From: Nocardioides sp. WS12
GTDB taxonomy: Bacteria; Actinomycetota; Actinomycetes; Propionibacteriales; Nocardioidaceae
Length of the DNA stretch: 64,000 nt
Reading direction: 5' to 3'
NCBI RefSeq assembly: GCF_014108865.1
Contig: NZ_CP053928.1
Location: 806,001-870,000, forward strand
Shown here: one piece after another, positions 8,471 through 17,129 of the stretch
Numbering within the stretch: the first letter of the stretch is position 1
How the letters are laid out: each line of letters starts with the position of its first letter
Notes under the pieces: generated by a model
What the model saw: the letters and a program-made list of their open reading frames with translations, nothing else
Database searches by the model: none
Told to the model about the DNA's origin: nothing
Translations under genes and position numbers: made by a program

Positions 8471-9355
8471 ATGGTGACTCCCGCTGAGGCGATCGACCGG
8501 ATCCAGGCGGCCTTCGGGGTGCACGGCGGCTCGCGCTCACTGCACGCCAAGGGCCGCTTCTACACCGGCACCTTCACTGCCACCCCCGCCGCCACGGAGC
8601 ACGGCCGCGCCGCCCATCTGCAGGGCGAGCCGGTGCCGGTCCTGGTCCGCTGGTCCAACGGCGGCGGCGACCCGACGTCGCCCGACAAGGCGCCGGACGT
8701 GCGCGGCATGGCGGTTTCGTTCCGGCACCCCGACGGCGCGACCGACCTGCTGGGACAGACCGCGCCGCGCTTCCCGGTCCGAACCCCCGACGCCTTCGTC
8801 CGGATGGTCGAGGCCGCCCGGAAGCCGGCGGCGCTGCCGGGGTTCCTGTTGCGTCACCCCAGCGCGCTGCCCGCGCTCGCCGTCAACGCCAAGGCTGGTG
8901 CGTTGGTCCCGCCGAAGAGCTTCGCCGCGGCGACGTTCTTCCCGATCCACGCCTACCTCTGGACGTCGTCCACCGGGATCGAGCGCTGGGTGCGCTACGT
9001 CCTGCGCCCGCTCGACGAGGAGGCCGGCCGGCCTTCCGGCACCTTCGGCGGCGCCGACCGGCTCTTCGACGAGATGGAGGCTCGCCTCGCCAAGGGGCCG
9101 GTGCGGTTCACGCTCGAGGTGACCATCGCGTCCGATGGCGATGACCCGCACGACCCGATGTCGGTGTGGCGCGGGGTCGAGACGTTCGACGCCGGCACGA
9201 TCGAGGTAACGTCCATCGCCCCCGATCCGGAGACCGACGGCAAGGTCACCGTCTTCGACCCGACCAGGGTCATCGACGGGATCGGCCTGTCCGACGACCC
9301 CATCCTGCTGTTCCGGCCGGGCGCCTACTCGGAGAGCGTCAACCGCCGGCTCTAG
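8471..9355 (+). CDS. Small catalase-superfamily heme protein (SrpA/KatA-related peroxidase)
   Basis: The 294-residue protein is far shorter than a true catalase (480 or more) and matches the compact catalase-related group. The distal His is in HAKGRFYTGTF (H25). Family motifs RWSNGGGD, DVRGMAVSF and FPVRTPDAF follow, and the probable proximal heme Tyr is in RPGAYSES (Y286). No signal peptide is visible. It likely uses peroxide to oxidise organic substrates rather than dismutating it. It starts 12 bp after pabB and could be in the same transcript, although no functional link is evident. Its TAG stop lies in the first copy of a 14-bp tandem duplication. Confidence 0.87.
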   Translation: MVTPAEAIDRIQAAFGVHGGSRSLHAKGRFYTGTFTATPAATEHGRAAHLQGEPVPVLVRWSNGGGDPTSPDKAPDVRGMAVSFRHPDGATDLLGQTAPRFPVRTPDAFVRMVEAARKPAALPGFLLRHPSALPALAVNAKAGALVPPKSFAAATFFPIHAYLWTSSTGIERWVRYVLRPLDEEAGRPSGTFGGADRLFDEMEARLAKGPVRFTLEVTIASDGDDPHDPMSVWRGVETFDAGTIEVTSIAPDPETDGKVTVFDPTRVIDGIGLSDDPILLFRPGAYSESVNRRL

Positions 9356-9375
9356 CTGGCTGGCTCTAGCTGGCT
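9348..9375. repeat. 14-bp perfect tandem duplication at two convergent stop codons
   Basis: GGCTCTAGCTGGCT occurs at 9348-9361 and again at 9362-9375. The CTAG core of the first copy supplies the TAG stop of the plus-strand catalase-like gene, and that of the second copy supplies the TAG stop of the minus-strand lipoprotein gene. The two genes therefore end only 10 bp apart on duplicated sequence. Confidence 0.9.
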
Positions 9376-9971
9376 GGCGTGGGCGAACCCGCGCCGGACT
9401 TGTCGGCGTGGGCCGAGAGCTGGGTGAGCGTGGCTTCGACACCGCGCACGGCCCGCTCTTCGTCGTACGGCGCCGGGTCGACGACGTTGATGACCTCGAA
9501 CAGATTCCCGTTCTGCACGAAGCCGGTGACGTACAGCTGGTCCTTGGCTGCGTCGACCACGATCCGCGCGCCATCGGCGAGGGCGACGGTCGGGTTGCGG
9601 ACGTCGGCGCCCGCGGTCTGGCCCATCGCCTCCCAGAAGTCGTCGAGGCTGCCGCTGAACAGCTGGTAGTTCGCGGTGAGGGCGGCTTCGCCCGAGTCCT
9701 TCGCCGGCGCGAACCGGCACTCCGGCACGGTCGGGGTCCCAGCGTGCTCGGTCGTCGTGGAGCCGAAGTTCTTCAGCACGAACGCGGTGTCGAGCGCATC
9801 GCACGGGTTCCACAGCGCGGGCGTCTCGGTCGGCAGGTCCGGCTTCGTACCGACGTCCTCACCGCCGCAACCGGCCAGCACCAGCGGCAGTACGGCGACA
9901 GCAACCCCCGCACCTCGAGGGAGAAACCTCCGCACTTCGGAGGAGAAACCCCCGCACTTCGCGTCAAGCAT
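9366..9971 (-). CDS. Lipoprotein, DUF3558-like, with a repeat-derived signal-peptide n-region
   Basis: The 201-residue protein starts at ATG 9971, overlapping the end of the histidine kinase gene by 8 bases; an upstream extension would overlap the kinase further. A hydrophobic stretch ending in LVLAGCGG is a lipobox, so the mature protein is probably lipid-anchored on the outer face of the membrane. The mature part has two or more Cys (WNPCDALD, VPECRFAP) in the pattern of DUF3558-type actinobacterial lipoproteins. Residues about 4-22, the signal-peptide n-region, are encoded by three 22-bp repeat units (9906-9963). It is probably cotranscribed with the two-component genes and may act in envelope sensing; that is inference. 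Confidence 0.75.
   Translation of the reverse strand: MLDAKCGGFSSEVRRFLPRGAGVAVAVLPLVLAGCGGEDVGTKPDLPTETPALWNPCDALDTAFVLKNFGSTTTEHAGTPTVPECRFAPAKDSGEAALTANYQLFSGSLDDFWEAMGQTAGADVRNPTVALADGARIVVDAAKDQLYVTGFVQNGNLFEVINVVDPAPYDEERAVRGVEATLTQLSAHADKSGAGSPTPAS
9906..9963. repeat. 22-bp repeat element, three units
   Basis: The conserved core CGCAC(C/T)TCG occurs at 9909-9917, 9931-9939 and 9953-9961, exactly 22 bp apart, with GAGAAACC between cores. Read on the minus strand this is CGARGTGCG followed by GGTTTCTC. It lies over the lipoprotein start region, immediately beyond the histidine kinase stop. Confidence 0.9.
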
Positions 9972-11382
9972 CGTTCTTTTCCCGTCCGGGGAGCCGCAGG
10001 ACCATCCGCGCCCCCCCACTTGCGTTGGCGGTGGCGTGTACGGAGCCGGAGTGGCGTTCGGCGACCTGGCGGACGATGGCCAGGCCCAGGCCGGAGCCGG
10101 GCAGGGTGCGGGCGTCGGGGGAGCGCCAGAAGCGATCGAAGATCCGCGGGCGGTCGGCCTCGTTGATCCCGGGCCCCTGGTCGTCGACGGTCAGCACGCC
10201 GTCGCTCAGGCGCACCGTCACCTGGCCGCCTTCCGGACTCCACTTGGCGGCGTTGTCGAGCAGGTTGGTCACGGCTCGTTCGAGTTCGGCGGCTTCGCCG
10301 ATCACCCACCAGGGACGGGTGAAGACCTCGAACTCGAGGCTGGGCGCGCGTCGTCGTACCCGCTGGATGGCGTGGTCGACGACGTCGGCGAGGTCGACCG
10401 GCTCGACCTGGATCGGCATGGGTTCGTCGCGGGCCAGCGAGGTCAGGTCGCCGATCAGGGTGGTGAGCTCCTCGATCTGCGCCTGGACGTCGTCGAGCAG
10501 TTCCTCGCGGGCTTCGGGCGGCAGGTTGCGCATCCCGTCCGGCTGGCGCGCGGTCATGGTCAGCAGGTCGACGTTGGTGCGCAGCGCCGTGAGCGGCGTG
10601 CGCAGTTCGTGGCTCGCGTCGGCGACGAGTTGTCGCTGTCGAATACGGCTGGCGTCGAGGGCCACCAGCATGTGGTTGAACGCCGTCGCGAGGCGCGCGA
10701 CCTCGTCGTCGCCCTCCACGGTGAGGGGCGTGAAGTCCTCCGTGCGGGCGATGTGTTCGACCGAATCGGTCAGCTTGCGTACCGGTCTCAGCCCGTTGCT
10801 CGCCACCGTCCAGCCGGCCAGCGCCGCGACGATCACACCGAAGGCGCCGAAGGCGATCGTGACCCAGCCCAGCCGTGACAGCGTGCGGTCCTGGTCCTCG
10901 AGCGGCTGGGCGATGACCAGCGCGATGCCCTCCTGCTGGGTCGGTACCGCCACCACGCGGTACCGCTCGCCGGCGATGAGCAGGGTGCGCAGGCTCGAGG
11001 AGTGCTCGCCCTTGGCGACGTCGATCTCGGGTGTGCCGAGCTCGATCGCCGGCCCGCGATCGAGGATCGCCGGGTTGCCCTTGTAGTCGACGAACGCGAT
11101 CCGTACGTCGGCCGCGCCCAGCGCCCAGGGCGGTACTCCGCGCGCCCCGACCTCCAGCAGCGTGTCGGTCGCGGCCGCCTTGTTGGCGCGGTCCAGGAGC
11201 GAGTCGTCCAGGGCGTTCTGCATCTGCACGCGGGCGGTGAAGTAGGCGCCCACGGCCACCAGTGCCACGGACAGGCCGACCGCGATCGTGGTCAACCAGA
11301 TCACCCGGCTGGCCAGTGAACGGCGGTAGTGCCAGCGGCCGTCACTGCCCGGCCGCATGGCGACCAGGCCCCAGGCACTCAC
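9964..11382 (-). CDS. mprB: Sensor histidine kinase, MprB-like
   Basis: The 472-residue protein starts at a GTG. It has a first membrane segment at about 27-50, an extracytoplasmic sensor region of about 130 residues, a second membrane segment (LGWVTIAFGAFGVIVAALAGW), then HAMP. The H-box VADASHELRTPLT contains the phosphorylated His. ATPase boxes are LLDNAAKWSP (N), DQGPGI (G1) and GSGLGLAI (G2). Domain order and sequence style match MprB, which senses envelope stress in mycobacteria. The cognate regulator lies 22 bp upstream on the same strand. The input signal is unknown. Confidence 0.88.
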   Translation of the reverse strand: MSAWGLVAMRPGSDGRWHYRRSLASRVIWLTTIAVGLSVALVAVGAYFTARVQMQNALDDSLLDRANKAAATDTLLEVGARGVPPWALGAADVRIAFVDYKGNPAILDRGPAIELGTPEIDVAKGEHSSSLRTLLIAGERYRVVAVPTQQEGIALVIAQPLEDQDRTLSRLGWVTIAFGAFGVIVAALAGWTVASNGLRPVRKLTDSVEHIARTEDFTPLTVEGDDEVARLATAFNHMLVALDASRIRQRQLVADASHELRTPLTALRTNVDLLTMTARQPDGMRNLPPEAREELLDDVQAQIEELTTLIGDLTSLARDEPMPIQVEPVDLADVVDHAIQRVRRRAPSLEFEVFTRPWWVIGEAAELERAVTNLLDNAAKWSPEGGQVTVRLSDGVLTVDDQGPGINEADRPRIFDRFWRSPDARTLPGSGLGLAIVRQVAERHSGSVHATANASGGARMVLRLPGREKNDA

Positions 11383-11404
11383 CTGATCACTCGCTCACCA
11401 CGCG

Positions 11405-12115
11405 TCACGACTCCGTCGCGCGCAGCACGTAACCGATGCCGCGGACGGTGTGGATCAGACGGGCCTCGTCGTCAGCCTCGGTCTTGCGGCGCAGGTAGCC
11501 GACGTAGACCTCGAGCGAGTTGGCGGTCGTGGGGAAGTCGTAGCCCCACACCTCTTCGAGGATGAAGGAGCGGTCCAGCACGCGACGCGGACGCCGCAGG
11601 AACATCTCCAGCAGCGTGAACTCGGTGCGCGTCAGTTCGATGTGGCGGGTGCCGCGCAGCACCTCGCGGGTCGTGACGTTCATGGTGAGGTCGGCGAAGG
11701 AGAGCACCTCCTCCTCAGCGCCGTCCTCGGCGGGGACGACCCGGCGCAGCAACGCGCGCAGCCGGGCCAGCAGTTCCTCGAGCGCGAACGGCTTCGTGAG
11801 GTAGTCGTCCGCACCGGCGTCGAGACCCTCGACCCGGTCGCCGACGGCATCGCGGGCGGTCAACACGATCACGGGTACGTCGTTGCCGGCCGCGCGCAAC
11901 GCACGCGTCGTCTCCAGGCCGTCGAGCTTGGGCATCATCACGTCCATCACCACCACGTCGGGGGCGAGCGCACCGATCCCCGCGAGGGCTTCGGCTCCGT
12001 CGCCGGCCAGGTGGACGTCGTACCCATTGAAGACGAGGGAGCGCTTCAGCGACTCACGCACCGCGCGGTCGTCGTCGACGACGAGCACACGAGCAGGCGG
12101 GACAGGGCGGGACAC
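11405..12115 (-). CDS. mprA: OmpR-family response regulator, MprA-like
   Basis: The 236-residue regulator has a receiver domain ([19 protein letters not shown], phospho-acceptor Asp in VVVMDVMMP, switch Thr in VLTAR, Lys in TKPF) and a C-terminal winged-helix DNA-binding domain ([36 protein letters not shown]). It closely resembles MprA. A GTG at 12115 is used. It precedes the MprB-like kinase gene and should be phosphorylated by it. The start follows the membrane-anchored protein gene by 48 bp, so the whole minus-strand set may be one transcript. Confidence 0.9.
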   Translation of the reverse strand: MSRPVPPARVLVVDDDRAVRESLKRSLVFNGYDVHLAGDGAEALAGIGALAPDVVVMDVMMPKLDGLETTRALRAAGNDVPVIVLTARDAVGDRVEGLDAGADDYLTKPFALEELLARLRALLRRVVPAEDGAEEEVLSFADLTMNVTTREVLRGTRHIELTRTEFTLLEMFLRRPRRVLDRSFILEEVWGYDFPTTANSLEVYVGYLRRKTEADDEARLIHTVRGIGYVLRATES

Positions 12116-12163
12116 GACACCATCATGGCTGATGGGCCTGAAGGCGACCTGAGAGGCGCGTCG

Positions 12164-13501
12164 TCAGCCCAGGTCCGCGGGACACCCCGCCGGCTTCGGG
12201 TCGGCGTCGAAGCAGAACCCGTAGCTGGGGAGCGGCGGCAACGGGTCAGGCGCGGGCAGTCGCAGCCGCGGGTCCTCGGCGATCTCGAGCATCGCCCGAC
12301 TGCTGAGCTGCAGCTTCTCCTTCAGATCGGCGATCGTCAGGCCGGCCGGCGGTTCGGAGAGCCGCTCGCCCACGAAGACCTCGAGCCGGCCCGTCGCGCG
12401 GTCGGCAGGGACGACGAGGTTGTGGGAGGCGCTCTTGAGGGTGGGGTTGATGTACCAGTACTCGATGGCAGTGCGGCCGTCGCCGGTCGTGACGTCGGTG
12501 CACTCCGCGAGGACATCTCCGCTGGCCTGGAACTGGCCGCAGTCCCAGTCGTAGTACGACCCGCCGTCGCTGGGCTCGTGTTCGGCACGGATGTCGAGGC
12601 GCCGGATGTCGATGGTGGTGCGGACCGACCACGCGGTCGCGTCGGCCCTCTCGCCCACGGCCAGTTCGCGCGGGAAGCCGTCGCTCAGGTTCGTGGAGGC
12701 GACGCTCCAGGACCGTGCGGTGACTTCGGGGTCGACTGCGCCGGGGAACGAGTCGGTCGCCACCTGTTTCATCAGCTCCGCGATGGCGAACTCGTCGGCC
12801 ACGGGGGGAACGTCTGTGGTGCTGTCCGTCGTGGGTCCGTCGGTCGTCCCGCCGGTGGTCGGATCGGTGGTCGGATCGGTACGCCGGGCGGACGGGTCGT
12901 CCTTCGCGATCAGGATCGCCGCCGTCGTACCGCCGCCGACCAGCGCCAGGGCGAGCATGACCGCGCCGACGATCAAGCCGGTACGACGCCGGGGGGTCGC
13001 CGGTCCGGGTGGCCTCCACGGCGGGGGCGCGGCGGTGGGCGCGACCGTGGGAGCGACGGGCGGCGGTGCCGGCACGTACGGAGGCGGAGCGGCGGGAGCC
13101 GCCGCCTGCGGAACGGAGGGGCCGGGAGCCGCCGCCTGCGGAACGGAGGGGCCGGGAGCCGTCTGCCCGTCCAGCACCCCGCGATCCAGCACCCCGGCCG
13201 CGACACCGAGCACCGCAACCGCCCACCGGCTCGGGGCGACGTCGGTGGCCGCCCGGTCCCGCGCGAGCTGGTCACCGGCAGCGGCGACGGCCATGTGCGG
13301 GTCCCCGCCGTGCGTGATGTCGCGCTGCATCCGGTCGAACGCGCCCTGGCGGACCGCGTCGACCAGCAGGTTGATCACGCCCCGGCTGGCCGCCTCGGGG
13401 GTGAGGAAGTCATCGAGCGCCGCACCGAAGCTCGCGGCGTCGGACAGGATCCCGTTGCCGGTGCGCGCGAGGAGGTCGGTGAGTTCGTCCGAGAGGGCCA
13501 C
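12164..13501 (-). CDS. Membrane-anchored protein with a novel N-terminal helical domain
   Basis: The 445-residue protein has three parts. Residues 1-105 form a helical domain (GALDDFL-like and INLLVDAVRQGAF motifs) that recurs at the N-terminus of the protein at 24049. A Pro/Ala-rich linker contains a perfect 30-bp tandem duplication (PGPSVPQAAA twice, about 13094-13157). One membrane segment follows (LIVGAVMLALALVGGGTTAAILIA), then a Thr/Asp-rich spacer and an extracellular domain of about 240 residues with paired Cys (WDCGQF, LAECTD, YGFCFD, PAGCPADLG). Probably N-in, C-out. I do not recognise the family. It lies between fructosamine kinase (12 bp away) and the MprA-like regulator. Confidence 0.78.
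   Translation of the reverse strand: MALSDELTDLLARTGNGILSDAASFGAALDDFLTPEAASRGVINLLVDAVRQGAFDRMQRDITHGGDPHMAVAAAGDQLARDRAATDVAPSRWAVAVLGVAAGVLDRGVLDGQTAPGPSVPQAAAPGPSVPQAAAPAAPPPYVPAPPPVAPTVAPTAAPPPWRPPGPATPRRRTGLIVGAVMLALALVGGGTTAAILIAKDDPSARRTDPTTDPTTGGTTDGPTTDSTTDVPPVADEFAIAELMKQVATDSFPGAVDPEVTARSWSVASTNLSDGFPRELAVGERADATAWSVRTTIDIRRLDIRAEHEPSDGGSYYDWDCGQFQASGDVLAECTDVTTGDGRTAIEYWYINPTLKSASHNLVVPADRATGRLEVFVGERLSEPPAGLTIADLKEKLQLSSRAMLEIAEDPRLRLPAPDPLPPLPSYGFCFDADPKPAGCPADLG
13094..13157. repeat. 30-bp tandem duplication inside a Pro/Ala-rich linker
   Basis: Two adjacent copies of a 30-bp unit (starting near GGAGCCGCCGCCTGCGGAAC) encode PGPSVPQAAA twice on the minus strand. The identical nucleotide sequence, not only the peptide, indicates a recent duplication. 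Confidence 0.85.
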
Positions 13502-13513
13502 GTCGCGAGTCTG

Positions 13514-14380
13514 TCAGAGGTAACGGGCCGCGATCTTGGCCGCCCGGGCGCCGTACTGACCACCGAACAGGCACGCGTGCACGAGCAACGGGAAGAGCTG
13601 GTGGAAGCCCAGCCGGTCCTCCCAGCCGTCCGCGAGCGGTGCGGCTTCCTCGTACGCCGCCATCACCTGGGGCAACTGGGGGAGACCGAAGAGGGCCAGC
13701 ATGGCCACGTCCATCTCGCGATGGCCGCCGTATGCCGCGGGGTCGATGACGACGGCGCGGTCGTCGTTTGTCCAGAGCACGTTGCCGTTCCACAGGTCGC
13801 CGTGGATGCGGGCGGGCGGCTCGATGGGGAGGATCTCGGGGCCGCGGGCGACGGCTGCCTCGATCGTGGCGCCGTCCTCGGCGCTGACGATGTCCTTGGC
13901 GCGCAGCACCTTGAGGTACGGCGCGATCCGGCGCTCGGCGTAGAACTCGGCCCACGTGGGTGCGGGACGGTTGGGCATCGGCAGTCGTCCGATGTAGCCG
14001 TCGGCGTCGAAGCCGAAGAAGTCGGGGCTGGCGGCGTGGGTCGCGGCGAGGGCGCGGCCGAAGCGGCCAGCCGCCTCTGCGCCCGGCCGGCCCGTCTCGA
14101 TCCACTGGAGGATCACGCAGTCATCAGCCACCGCCATCACCTCGGGGGTCGGGACGCCGCCGTCGGGCGTGGCCTCGGCCAGCCAGCGCAGCCCGGCGGC
14201 CTCGCGCTCGTAGAAGTGCGGGGGCGCCGTACCGAGGGTCTTGAAGAGGGCCGTCTTGCCGTTGGACAGGCGCACCTTGACCGCAGTCGAGATGTCGCCA
14301 CCGGCCACGGGCGCGGTGGCCACGACGGCGGACCCGAGCAGTTGCTCAGCCCGACCGGCGATGACCGGTTGCCGCGCCAT
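13514..14380 (-). CDS. Fructosamine kinase family protein
   Basis: The 288-residue protein is an aminoglycoside phosphotransferase-fold kinase. Visible motifs are the Lys in TALFKTL, the catalytic loop IHGDLWNGNVLW and the metal-binding VVIDPAAYGG with HREMDVAML immediately after, which is diagnostic of the fructosamine-3-kinase/ketosamine kinase group. It would phosphorylate sugar-amine adducts as a deglycation repair step. It sits in the minus-strand run 35 bp downstream of the holin-like gene and 12 bp upstream of the novel-domain protein; no functional link is apparent. Confidence 0.9.
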   Translation of the reverse strand: MARQPVIAGRAEQLLGSAVVATAPVAGGDISTAVKVRLSNGKTALFKTLGTAPPHFYEREAAGLRWLAEATPDGGVPTPEVMAVADDCVILQWIETGRPGAEAAGRFGRALAATHAASPDFFGFDADGYIGRLPMPNRPAPTWAEFYAERRIAPYLKVLRAKDIVSAEDGATIEAAVARGPEILPIEPPARIHGDLWNGNVLWTNDDRAVVIDPAAYGGHREMDVAMLALFGLPQLPQVMAAYEEAAPLADGWEDRLGFHQLFPLLVHACLFGGQYGARAAKIAARYL

Positions 14381-14415
14381 CAGGTCCTCTCAGGTCCACT
14401 CAGGTAGTTGGAGGA

Positions 14416-14817
14416 TCAGGCCTGTCCCTTGAGCGCCCGCGGGATCCCTCGACCCTGCTCGATGGCGCGCTCGGGTGCCTTGACCTTCTTGAAACTCCGG
14501 ATGCCGAGCAGCACCAGGAGGACAGCGACCAGCACGTAGAACCCGAAGACGATCAGGAACGCCCAGTGCAGGTCCAGGCCGTCGCCGTTCCAGTGGATCA
14601 GGAACGCGATGGCGATCGAGAGCATGATGACGGCGAGGGTCAGGATGAACAGCGCCGCACCGAGGAACACCGCGCCCATCCCGCCGGCGGTCACACTGAC
14701 CTTGAGTTCCGACTTGGCGAGCTGGATCTCCTTGCGCATGAGCGTGGAGAAGTCGGTCTGCGCGTCCTTGATCAGGCGCCCGATGGTGGGCTCTTCCCGG
14801 ATCGGTTCGATGGCCAT
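14416..14817 (-). CDS. Phage-holin-superfamily-III-like membrane protein
   Basis: The 133-residue protein starts at ATG 14817; the longer open frame upstream is non-coding because it crosses the divergent nhaA. An amphipathic N-terminal segment (TIGRLIKDAQTDFSTLMRKEIQLAKSEL, shown here only for its position at about 11-38) precedes two hydrophobic segments at about 48-72 and 85-110. This is the Act-holin/PF07332 type, widespread and chromosomal in actinobacteria, often beside nhaA, and not evidence of prophage. Its function is unclear; ATP-synthase-like or stress roles have not been shown. Confidence 0.8.
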   Translation of the reverse strand: MAIEPIREEPTIGRLIKDAQTDFSTLMRKEIQLAKSELKVSVTAGGMGAVFLGAALFILTLAVIMLSIAIAFLIHWNGDGLDLHWAFLIVFGFYVLVAVLLVLLGIRSFKKVKAPERAIEQGRGIPRALKGQA

Positions 14818-14916
14818 GCGACCGACCTTACCGACATCGATAGACTCCCTGTCAGGTGAGCCGGGAAGTCTGGTCGGCAGACGATCTCCCCTGCCCACTT
14901 GATCCCGGAGGCCTCC

Positions 14917-16295
14917 GTGCCCGATTCCCCCCACTCGCCCGACGACCTCTGGCGCCAGGGCCCGGTGTGGACGGCCAGCGAGAAGCCCCTGGCGAAGTAT
15001 GTCGCCCGTCCGATGCGGGAGTTCCTCCACGTCGAATCCGCCGGGTCGATCCTGTTGCTCGCGGCGACCGTGATCGCCCTGCTCTGGGTCAACCTCCCGG
15101 TCGACGGTTGGGCCGCCGGGTACGACCACTTCTGGCACACCCCGATCGCGCTCGACATCGGCAGCTGGCGGATGGAGGAGTCGCTGCAGCACTGGGTCAA
15201 CGACGGCCTGATGACGATCTTCTTCTTCGTGGTCGGCCTGGAGATCAAGTACGAACTGGTCCATGGCGACCTGCGTGACCCCCGCACCGCGGCTCTTCCG
15301 ATCATCGCGGCGGTCGGCGGCATGGCCGTCCCGGCACTGGTGTTCGTGGCCATCGCGGGGGTGGCGAGGCCGGGGCGGGCTGGGGGATCCCGATGGCGAC
15401 CGACATCGCCTTCGCGGTCGGTGTCCTCGGGGTGCTCGGTCGCCGGATCCCGTCGGCCGCCCGGCTGTTCCTGCTGACGCTCGCGATCGTCGACGACATC
15501 GGCGCGATCATCGTGATCGCGGTGTTCTACACCGCCGACCTGTCCTGGGGCTGGCTCGGCCTCGCCGTCGGCCTGCTCGGCGTGATGGCACTCCTGCGCG
15601 CCGCGCGGGTCTGGGCGATCCCGGTCTACTGGGTCCTCGGCATCGTCATCTGGTTCGCCGTGCTCGAGTCCGGGGTCCACGCCACGCTCGCCGGCGTCGC
15701 GATCGGCCTGATGACACCGGCCGTTGCGCTGCTCAAGCCCGACGTCGCGAAGGAGTTCGCGCGCGGCGCGCTCCGGGACAACGACCTCGACGCCGAGGAA
15801 CTGCACCGGATGCGGTTCCTGCTCGCCGAATCGGTCCCCATCGCCGAACGGCTCCAGTCGCGCCTGCACCCCGTGTCGTCGTACGTCGTCCTGCCGGTGT
15901 TCGCGCTCGCCAACGCCGGTGTGGCGCTGGGTGATGGGGCGCTCGGCGATGCCCTGTCCTCGACCGTCGCCCTGGGTATCGGCGCCGGACTCGTGCTCGG
16001 CAAGCCGGTGGGCATCGCCCTCGCCTGCTTCATCGCGATCCGCCTGGGCATCGCCCGGATGCCCGAGGACACGAACTGGGGTCAGGTGATCGGTGTCGGC
16101 GCGGTCGCGGGCATCGGCTTCACGGTCTCCCTCTTCATCGCGGGGCTGTCGTACCCCGGCTCGGCCCTGCTGGCCGACGACGCGAAGGTCGGGATCCTGC
16201 TCGCTTCCGTGCTGGCCGCGGTCATCGGTGTGGTGGTCCTGCTGCTCGCATCGCGTGCACCAGCGTCGGAAAACGCGGCTGAATCGGGCGTCTGA
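14917..16295 (+). pseudogene. nhaA: Na+/H+ antiporter NhaA, interrupted by a one-base frameshift
   Basis: Two frames together encode a full NhaA. The first (GTG 14917 with GGAGG upstream) runs through MREFLHVESAGSILLLAA, the antiporter core FFFVVGLEIKYEL and GGMAVPALVF, then loses homology at a run of five G (15357-15361). The second resumes at once as GAGWGIPMATDIAF, with the transport Asp pair in VDDIGAIIVIA, and continues to 16295. One extra G in the run would restore a single frame of about 460 residues. The rest is well conserved, so this is either a very recent mutation, a phase-variable tract or a base-calling error. If intact it would exchange sodium for protons at the membrane. Confidence 0.85.
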
Positions 16296-16349
16296 GGGCC
16301 TGGCCGCGGCACGTTTCCCGACCCTCGTGCTCGCCCGTCGGTCCTGTGG

Positions 16350-17129
16350 CTAGAACGGCACCGCGGTCGCGAGCAGCCCTTCGCCCTGACCGCGGCCCGA
16401 CAGCACCCGGCAGAACTCGACGGCATCCATCTCGATGACCGGCCCATTGCCGTCGGACCGCCAGGAGCCACCGGCCGGGCCGGTGAGGTCCAGGCAGTAC
16501 GGCCGTCCGTGGCGGGCGGCCCATTCGTCAACGACATCCGCGACGATCCGGCCGTCGTGCTCGGCGGACAGGGCAGGTGCGGTGCCCGTCGCGGTGGCGA
16601 GGTCGACCCGGTGCATCCAGGTGTCGCGGGTGAGGATCACGTCGATCAGGTAGCCGAGCGACCACGTCTCGTCCACGCCCTGCACCGACTGCGCCACGGG
16701 CATCGCCATCCGGCGCACGAAGAAAGGTGTCATCCGGCGCCCGCGGGCAGCGCGGGGTGCGAGCGCACGGGCATCGCCCACGAGCCGCTTGGGGGAGTGG
16801 TCGGCACGTTCGCGCACCTGCAGGTCGGTCAGCGCGTCGATCATGGCGATGCCACGGCTCGAGGCGTCGGCCATGGCGATCTTGCGCTGGCGTGCTCCCT
16901 CACGGATGCCGGCCGCCATCGCGGCCATGCCGACGACATGGCTGGTCAACTGCCGGACGTCCCACGCAGGGCAGTCCGTGGAGCGTTTCCAGTCGGCGGC
17001 GTCGAGTGCTGCGACGGTGTCGGCGAAGCGGCGGTACTCCTCGGCGGCGAGTGCCATCGCCGTACGACGGTCCAGAGCGGAGCGTCGAAGCCCCGGTGCG
17101 GTGGTGGTCTGGTTCATGGTCCTGCTCAT
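16350..17129 (-). CDS. Maleylpyruvate-isomerase-family (mycothiol-dependent, DinB-like) protein
   Basis: The 259-residue protein starts at ATG 17129, overlapping the TetR gene's stop as ATGA, so the two are translationally coupled. It has the MDMPI N-terminal fold markers: the early His/Asp metal-site region STDCPAWDVRQLTSHVVGM and WMHRVDLATATG. Members use mycothiol or act as metal-dependent hydrolase/transferases; the substrate cannot be inferred. Coupling to a TetR repressor suggests inducible detoxification. Confidence 0.82.
   Translation of the reverse strand: MSRTMNQTTTAPGLRRSALDRRTAMALAAEEYRRFADTVAALDAADWKRSTDCPAWDVRQLTSHVVGMAAMAAGIREGARQRKIAMADASSRGIAMIDALTDLQVRERADHSPKRLVGDARALAPRAARGRRMTPFFVRRMAMPVAQSVQGVDETWSLGYLIDVILTRDTWMHRVDLATATGTAPALSAEHDGRIVADVVDEWAARHGRPYCLDLTGPAGGSWRSDGNGPVIEMDAVEFCRVLSGRGQGEGLLATAVPF

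Noticed and set aside
10627..13501. Long plus-strand open frames across the two-component and novel-domain genes
   Set aside because: Shadow frames of minus-strand genes with clear domains.
14416..14817. Holin-like gene as a sign of prophage
   Set aside because: This family is a normal chromosomal gene next to nhaA in actinobacteria; no other phage genes are near.
15393..16295. A separate gene for the second half of NhaA
   Set aside because: The ATG is mid-motif (IPMATDIAF) with no ribosome site; the two halves are one frameshifted antiporter.
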